Below are positions 57,401-64,000 of a stretch of 64,000 bases of DNA, one piece after another; position 1 is the first letter of the stretch; each line of letters opens with the position of its first letter. The translations under genes and the position numbers were made by a program. The DNA is from Amorphophallus konjac. Taxonomy: Eukaryota; Streptophyta; Magnoliopsida; Alismatales; Araceae. The stretch covers positions 149,114,732-149,178,731 of the forward strand of contig CM040117.1 of the NCBI GenBank assembly GCA_022559845.1. The letters run 5' to 3'. The notes under the pieces are model-generated. The model was not told where the DNA came from. It worked only from the letters and a program-made list of their open reading frames with translations, and did not search any database.

Positions 57401-57551
57401 CCGCTGCGATTTATTTTATCTAGCTATATAGAGGGTTACATTGCGAAAAGAGGGGCAGATCTATTCACCCCTCCCCTCTAGATCCGTTGTCCACTACTCA
57501 ATAATTATAATTAGGATTAAACATGTTGGTTTGATTATCAAAGTGAAACAT
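54429..57551 (-). pseudogene. Gag-like frame of the Ty3-like element (second copy)
   Basis: ATG at 57551, continuing from 55876 after the solo LTR to the stop at 54429. The same stop at 55347 and the same 42-bp repeats are present as in the first copy. Confidence 0.55.
55877..57503 (+). mobile_element. Solo LTR in the gag-like frame (second copy)
   Basis: Counterpart of 21196-22821 with the ATTAT TSD and the same mutated end (caata). One base longer (ggggattcag versus gggattcag). Confidence 0.93.
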
Positions 57552-58702
57552 CAATGTAAATAATCAATATTCAATCAAATTGTTTTGCAAGAATAGCAAA
57601 CAAGTTGGAATGTTACGCTTGAATTTTTTTATGTTGAACCTTGGTGAATTAAATGATTTTAGCAAAGTTGATGTGATCCACTCAAGGTCATGAACCTAGT
57701 TTCAATAAGGTTTTTCTTCAATGTTAACTAGGTTGATTCTCACCGTGTGTAGGCCATCTAAACTCGGGGACTTCAAAAGGGTACAACCTGCTCAGCGTCT
57801 GTGAGGGAATCCACGGGTGTGGGGGATTACGGAGACCTTGGTTTAGGAGATCACGGTCTAAAGAAACGGAGTACTCACTGGAGGGTCCTTCATTAACCAA
57901 GAGAGGGGTAAGGCTCCTAGAAGTGTAGGGAGAGGAGGTCTCCCAAACCGAGATGCTCCTGAATGCAACTAATGCAGAAGAAGAACAAGAACACACAATC
58001 GGATGCAAATATAAATGGGGATGCAACATAGAACAAACAAAATCGTTAATTGATATGAACAGAATGATGCTTTGTAAATGATGGATGCAGAATAGTGTAA
58101 ACAGAGAAGTTAATTCACATGAACAGTAATGCAAATGAAATGGGAGATGTAAACTAGAACAAACACAAACGCTAATTCTTGTGAACAATTATATATGCAA
58201 ATGATGGATGGAAACTAAACAAATGCAACAATTAATTCTAATGAATAGTGACAGACTAATTCTTTTGACCAGTGATAGCGTGAGAATGCAAACAGATGAT
58301 AGAACGAGATGAAATGTGGGATGCAAACAGATGTAGACAGATGCAAACAGATAGAGAGAAATGGCGCCTGCCCCTGTGGGCGCAAATTTTTCTTTTTAAG
58401 AAAATGGCCGCCCACAAACAGCAATCAATGTCTCACAGGAAAGTGCGTCTGATGCACCGGGCGCCTGAGCGCCCACTGCATTGGACGCAATTTTTTTTTT
58501 TTACAAGATAACAGAAGTGGAGTCTTCAAATAAATCTATAAATTAACAATCACCTAGGAAAAATAAGATGAAAAGGGTGCTACATGGAGCACTAATGGGA
58601 GATGCACCGTGGGTGCAAAATAGTAGGTGGCACACGTGGGTGCACAATGGGGAAGGGTAATCAAAAGAAAAACGAAAGGAAGTCCCACCGTGATCGCCAA
58701 TT

Positions 58703-61700
58703 TGTAGATCCTAAGAAATCCACTAAAAATAAGAAAGAAAAGAATAAGCTAAGAAGCTAGTGAATGGGGGAAAAGAGATGGGAGCATGCGTAGGATACTA
58801 TGAGGAGGGTGATTGCCAGAGGACACGCGGGGCCTCAAATGAATATAAATAATAAAATAACGAAGGAGGGATCGCGGAATACCTTTGAAGCATGGAGATG
58901 TGTGTGCCTTCCTTCCCTTCCAATCGGCCGGCCGATGGAGAGAGTCTCTCTTCTTGATTACCCTTTACAAGAAAGATAACAACACCAACAAAGAAATATA
59001 GAATTAGCAAATCAAATGTGTAGCATCAAATCCAAATGAAATATGTTAATGTGAATATATAGAGATGAACATGTTGTGCCCCTGTGGTCATTTGAGTCAT
59101 TTAATATTTATGGTTTTGATAATGGCTTAACACTATAAGTCATTGATGCTTTCCACTCTCATATGACTAAAATACTTGATATTCTTTCATGACAGATAAG
59201 CCAAGGAATGGAGTGGAGATGGTAAAAGTGAAAGCTCAATGATTGTGCCCTCGCACGTGGATCGACCTGCGCAGTCAGGACGCGGGGGTCAAGGGGGCAG
59301 CGCCCCTTGCGGGGGTTTCCGGGGGCAGAGCCCCCGGAACAAAATTTTGATTATTGGAGCAAATACCTTTAATCTATTAACTTCAAGAGTCAAAAGGCTC
59401 AGTAGAAATCCTCAAGATTCTGCCAAGTTTGATGCCACAGACGTGAATGAGCTGCTAAAGGGGTTAACGGACTGAACCGGGGAAACCCGGGATTTCCCCG
59501 GCCAGCCATCGACCGCTGGCCCAGGGGCGGTCGACCGGAATTTCCAGCAGCTCACTATCTGCAGGATTCTCAGTGGCGGTCGACCGCCAGCCCAGGGCGG
59601 TCGACCGCCAGCCCAGGGCGGTCGACCAAAAATTCCAGAACCAAAATTTCTATAGGGTTTCTCAATGGCGGTCGACCGCCACCTACCTCCGGTCGACCGC
59701 CAGCCCAGAGCCAACAAATGTTGACTTTATTTTTCACCTCGAGGCCAACCCCTTTCCTTGTATTTCTTTAATCCTAAAGTCACCCAATCTCTCATGGATT
59801 GTGGATCTGGTCTGGGGGGTGTCTATGGACCATTCAAAAGATATAAAACCAATGCAAGAGGGTTAGAAAACCCTAGTTGTTCATTTGAATCAAAGGGAGA
59901 TCAAGAGAGGCTAGAGAGGAGCTTGGAAGAAGAGGTACTATAGCCGTGAACAGTACTCCGTGCAGAAGTTCTTCATCCATTCCAAGGTGATTCAAGCTTA
60001 GATATGAAGCAAGCAACCTCCAATGAAGCTAGAAGCAATCAAGGTTCTCAAAGGTGATCCAAGCAACATCCATAGTCTTCTTCATCAACTCAAAGAGATC
60101 CAAGGAAGTTCATTTCACAAGGAAGAAGAAGCCATTGTTACTGAATCAAGAAGAGAGCTTTGTGAAGAAGAAAGAAGCTTCTGTTGGTGGTTTACATCGT
60201 GTGCAGAAAAGAAGATTCAAGCTCCAGCAATCTCAGACAAGATCTATTTCATTTCAGCATATCTCTATATCTTGTTTGAGCATTTTTATCTTGTTCTCTA
60301 TCCATTTCATTCAAACATTGAAACTGAAGATCGTCCCTACCAATGGTTAGTAGGAAGGCAATCGAAAGTTGTCCGATCTGCGGTGTTGACATCCCTACCT
60401 GTGGTTAGTAGGAAGGCAATCAGAGGTCTTTCCGATTTACGGTTTGGTGCGCTGCACTAGTGGAGTCTCACCGGGTTTGGTGAGGGGTGGACGTAGGACT
60501 GGGGATTCAGTCCGAACCACCTTAAAATCCTTTGCGTTGTGGTTTTCTTGTGCGATTGCTTTGTGCTATATGCATGCTTAGGTTTAATCTTTATATTACT
60601 TATTCATCTTGCTAAGCAAATCGTTGTGACCTTCGTTAAGTTAGTTATATTCCGCTGCTATTATCATTGTCTAGGTTTAAAGAGGGTTGCATTGCGAAAA
60701 GAGGGGCAGATCTATTCACCCCTCCCCTCTAGATCCACTATCCACTACTCAACAGAACACACATGTTGGGGTGTTCCCCCTTTAAACCCCTATGCAAAGG
60801 GTTGGGATAAAATATGATGAATGTAAATAAGTGGAGACGTGCAAGTGTTGCACTGATGGAGGCTCAACGTGGTTGAGACGGTGGATAAAAGAAGAGGATG
60901 ATGCATGCATGTATACATGAACTAATGTAATAAAAATAAAAAGACAGAGAACAGAGGAAGAATATAAGAAGAGCCTGTGTTTCTCCTGTGAAATCAATGT
61001 CTTTGCATGGACGCTCGGGAGTGTCTATAAGATGAAGCTTTAGACGCAGGAGCACTCCTCTTCGAGCCAGCAGTCGGGCAGCACCTCCCCCTACATTGAA
61101 GTTGGCCTCTCTCAAGCAAGAGCCACAGTGGCTCTTTTATAGGGGGAGATTAGATGATTCAATTCCCAAAAATTGGGATAATTATCCACGGAAGGGAGAT
61201 AAAGCATGGCAAGAGTCCTCCCCATCTTGGAAAGCCACCAGGAGGGCTTCCCCCAGTTGAAACGGACCATAAAACGAGGAAAGAAGGTGATGCGGGTAAT
61301 TTTAGAAACCTTAAAGAAATGACGTCAGACCCTATGGTCGCCCATTAAATAGGAGTCCATTACCTTGGACGTTCATTGGCGTTAAAATACGGAAAGTTTA
61401 AAATCTTCCAAAATTGGAAAAGAGTTGGCATCCAGGGTTCTGGACGCTCATTAAAGAATGGGCGACCTCCAAAATAGACGCATATTCAAAAATAATCCGA
61501 ATTCGGCGGAAAATATGACCAAAAGAATTCGCGTCATGGGTTCTGGACGCCCATTAAAAATCACCCAAAATCATCAATTAAAAATTAAAAAAAAGAATTG
61601 GCGTCATACCATGTAGATGCCAATTAAATTTACCTATAATTAAAAAATAAAAAAAATAAAAAGAATTGGCGTCACTCTAGGCAGACACCAATTTGAAAAA

Positions 61701-61909
61701 ATCTAAAAAATTAAAAAAATCCACAAAAAAATCCAAAAATATCCAAAAAAATTCTAGAAAAATCCAAAAAATCCAAAATAAATAGAAAATGAAAAAAATT
61801 TAACAAAATAGGGAAAATCACTCAAATAAATTGATGTGAGGGTCAAATTGGGACATTATAAAGTAATATGAAATATACTCATGATGATGTCAATTTTGAC
61901 GTGTCTACA
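58703..61909 (-). mobile_element. 5' LTR of the Ty3-like element (second copy), with nested insert
   Basis: Counterpart of 24021-27228, including the nested solo LTR; ends TCTACA before CCCAT. Confidence 0.9.
59072..60754 (+). mobile_element. Solo LTR in the Ty3-like 5' LTR (second copy)
   Basis: Counterpart of 24390-26072 with the GAACA TSD; same length (1683 bp). Confidence 0.94.
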
Positions 61910-63385
61910 CCCATTATCTCCCCCTGAATTCCTGATTCTTCAATCTCATCTTCAGCTCCTTGTTTTGCACTTTGCACTTCTTTATCTTCCAGTATCTCAC
62001 CTTCATCCTCATCCCTGCAAAAGTCAGTTTTAGTCTTGTTGGATATCTCATCAAATATTACATGTGGTGATTCTTCAATTGACTCAGTTTTCTGGTTATA
62101 AATTCTATAAGCACGAGAGGTTTCAGATTACCCCAGAAAAATACCTAGATCACTCTTAGCCTCAAACTTATCAAGGTCTTTTTTAGAGTTAACATGAATA
62201 AAATATTTAGGTCCAAAAACCCTGAAATGAGCTAGTGAGGGTTTCTTACCTTTCAAGATTTCATATGGGGTCCTTTCTGTAGAAGGTCTTACCATAGCCC
62301 TATTGATAATGTAGTAGGATATGTTCACAGCTTCAGCCTAAAACCTTCTAGGTAAGCTACTCTCCACTAGCATAGTCCGAGCCATCTCCACCAAGGTCCT
62401 ATTTCTTCGTTCAACTACTCCATTTTGTTCTGGAGTTCTTGGTGAAGAGAATATGTGGATTATTCCATTATCCCTAAAAAAATCATCAAATTGTGAGTTT
62501 TTAAACTCACCACCATGATCTGACAGAATGCTGGATATGGAATACTTACCATCTTGATTTATTCTGTAGAAGAATTCCTAAAATTCACCAAAAGCATCAT
62601 TCTTGTGAGTTATGAAAAACACCGAAGTATACCTAGAGAAGTCATCTACAATGACAAAATCATATCTTCTACTAGTTAAGCTAGCTGATCTAGTGGGTCC
62701 AAACAAATCCATATGAATCAGCTCAAAAGGTTTAGAAAATAAGTTTTCAGTTCTAGACTTAAATGACTTCCTAGTCTATTTTTCTTGAGTACATGCCTCA
62801 CAGATTTTATTGTTCTTTTTGAATGATATTTCAGGTAATCCCTTAACCATGCCAAATTTATTCAGTTTATGCAACATTTTGTAACTAGCATGACCTAACC
62901 TACGATGCCAAAGCCATGCTAAGTCATCTTTATTTACAGTTAGACATAGATTTATGTGTGCAACATCATCCATGTCAACCAAATAAATGTTATTGACTCT
63001 TTTTCCAGTGAATTTTACAGTTTCTGAATTAGGTTCATAGATTGTGCATGCATGTGAGTCAAACACTACTTTATAGCCCTTATCACATAGTTGACTTATG
63101 CTAAGAAGATTATATGCAAGACCTTCAACAAGTAACACATCTTCTATGCAGCAAGATAACATTTACCAACCATACCTATCCCAATAATCTTGCCTTTCGT
63201 ATTACCACCCAAAGTGACATGACAAGCATCTTTCTCCACCAACATGCAAAATTTTTCTTTGTTCCCGGTCATGTGCTTGGAGCAGCCACTATCAAGATAC
63301 CACCTATTGTAGTTAGATGCCAGGCATACCTGCAAACATAATCAAGTAAAAAATTTGGGAACCCAACATTGTTTGGGCCCCGTAA
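61910..63385 (-). pseudogene. pol: Copia protease and integrase (second copy)
   Basis: Matches 27229-28704, with the same DSG protease motif, HHCC and DDE motifs and the same stops. Confidence 0.92.
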
Positions 63386-64000
63386 TGTTGGAACCCTGGT
63401 TTTGATAATGACATACTATGAGTCATGGTTTAAGGTCTATGCATCATTTGCTTTAAGTGTTCATATGACCTCGGTGCATTAACAGCCTGTGCACTCATCT
63501 GTACATCGTTCATGCATATACAGTGTCTTGCACGCAAAGTCTTTACATGGTGCATTCATGCATATAAAGTCTATACACTCTGTTGCATACAGACGTAAGG
63601 CAATATCATGTACTCATAGTCCATTCATGCACACGCATAGTTTGTGCATTGTGCGTTCATGCTTAACTCCAGACTTAGCAAGTCTGTACAACGTCTGCAT
63701 ATTGCGCATTCAAAGTCTGTACAGCCAGTGCATCTCTTGATTTCAAGTCTATACATTGTTGCATCATGTGCCTTATGCATATAAAGTCTGTACATCATAT
63801 GCATAGTCTGTACAACTCCATCATCTCACTTAGCGTCTAAGGTCGTGTGAACATTGCATCGGCTAAGTCTATACATTGCTCTATCTCACTCAACGTCTCA
63901 TGTGCATAAATCAAAGTCTATACATTGCTTGTTAAAGTCAGTCTCACTTAGCGTCTCACTCAACGTCTCATGTGCATACGTAAAGTCTGTACAGCCAGTG
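63386..64000 (+). mobile_element. Solo LTR, start only (second copy, cut by window end)
   Basis: Begins TGTTGGAACC after CGTAA at 63381-63385 and includes the first part of the aagtctrtacat array. Equals 28705-29319. Confidence 0.95.

Larger units (their letters stand above)
48170..61909 (-). mobile_element. Pol-less Ty3-like element (second copy)
   Basis: TSD CCCAT at 48165-48169 and 61910-61914. 3' LTR 48170-49674, 5' LTR 58703-61909. Palindrome array at about 52637-53298. The internal parts match the first copy with few changes, apart from the divergent LTR tract at 48818-49305 and an indel-rich stretch at about 50280-51720. Confidence 0.92.
43311..64000 (-). mobile_element. Second copy of 8588-29319 (20.7 kb)
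   Basis: Near-identical to 8588-29319 in the same orientation and order, with all nested elements and TSDs. The coordinate offset falls from 34723 at the left edge to about 34680 by 48170 and then stays at 34680-34682, so almost all net length change is in the first 5 kb. Content: copia 3' region, solo LTR, RT, Ty3-like element, integrase/protease and the start of a solo LTR. The copy is cut by the window end. Confidence 0.97.

Overview
The window is plant nuclear DNA made almost entirely of LTR retrotransposons, most likely from a flowering plant with a large, repeat-rich genome. The evidence is copia (SIRE/Tork-like) Gag, protease, integrase and RT-RNase H motifs, primer-binding sites complementary to plant initiator tRNA-Met, Ty3/gypsy-type leaders, long (0.8-3.3 kb) TG...CA LTRs and several solo LTRs with exact 5-bp target-site duplications (TSDs). 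I see no convincing host gene, rRNA, tRNA gene or CRISPR. The species cannot be named from the sequence.

Layout. 1-6739 (minus): right-hand part of a copia element that carries only gag, with six zinc knuckles and no pol, plus its 5' LTR. It is inserted in a gypsy gag fragment (6740-7259) that has its own PBS and LTR (7276-8059). 8060-8587 is unassigned. 8588-35860 (minus): one old copia element of roughly 8 kb, opened to 27 kb by nested insertions: a solo LTR in RNase H (9061-12070, TSD GATAG), a 13.7 kb pol-less Ty3-like element between integrase and RT (13490-27228, TSD CCCAT), and a solo LTR between gag and protease (28705-31163, TSD CGTAA). The Ty3-like element itself holds two related solo LTRs (21196-22821, TSD ATTAT; 24390-26072, TSD GAACA). 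36158-43210 (plus): two long gypsy-like LTRs with PBSs, the second inserted in the leader of the first. 43211-43310 is a 100-N gap.

From the first base after the gap (43311) to the window end the sequence repeats 8588-29319 almost base for base, including every nested insertion and TSD. An unmerged assembly overlap or allelic copy is the likeliest explanation; a very recent real duplication is possible.

The most unusual biology is in the non-coding parts. Nearly every LTR family here carries its own array of short CG-rich palindromes or fixed-spacing dyads: CGG-N12-CCG, GCGTC-N10-GACGC, GGCGGTCGACCGCC, GCGTYGACGC, CAGGTCGACCTG. The Ty3-like element has a twelve-unit GGGGCGTGATGCCCC-type array in its body. 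In five LTR families the array lies upstream of a TATA-like box, as an enhancer would.
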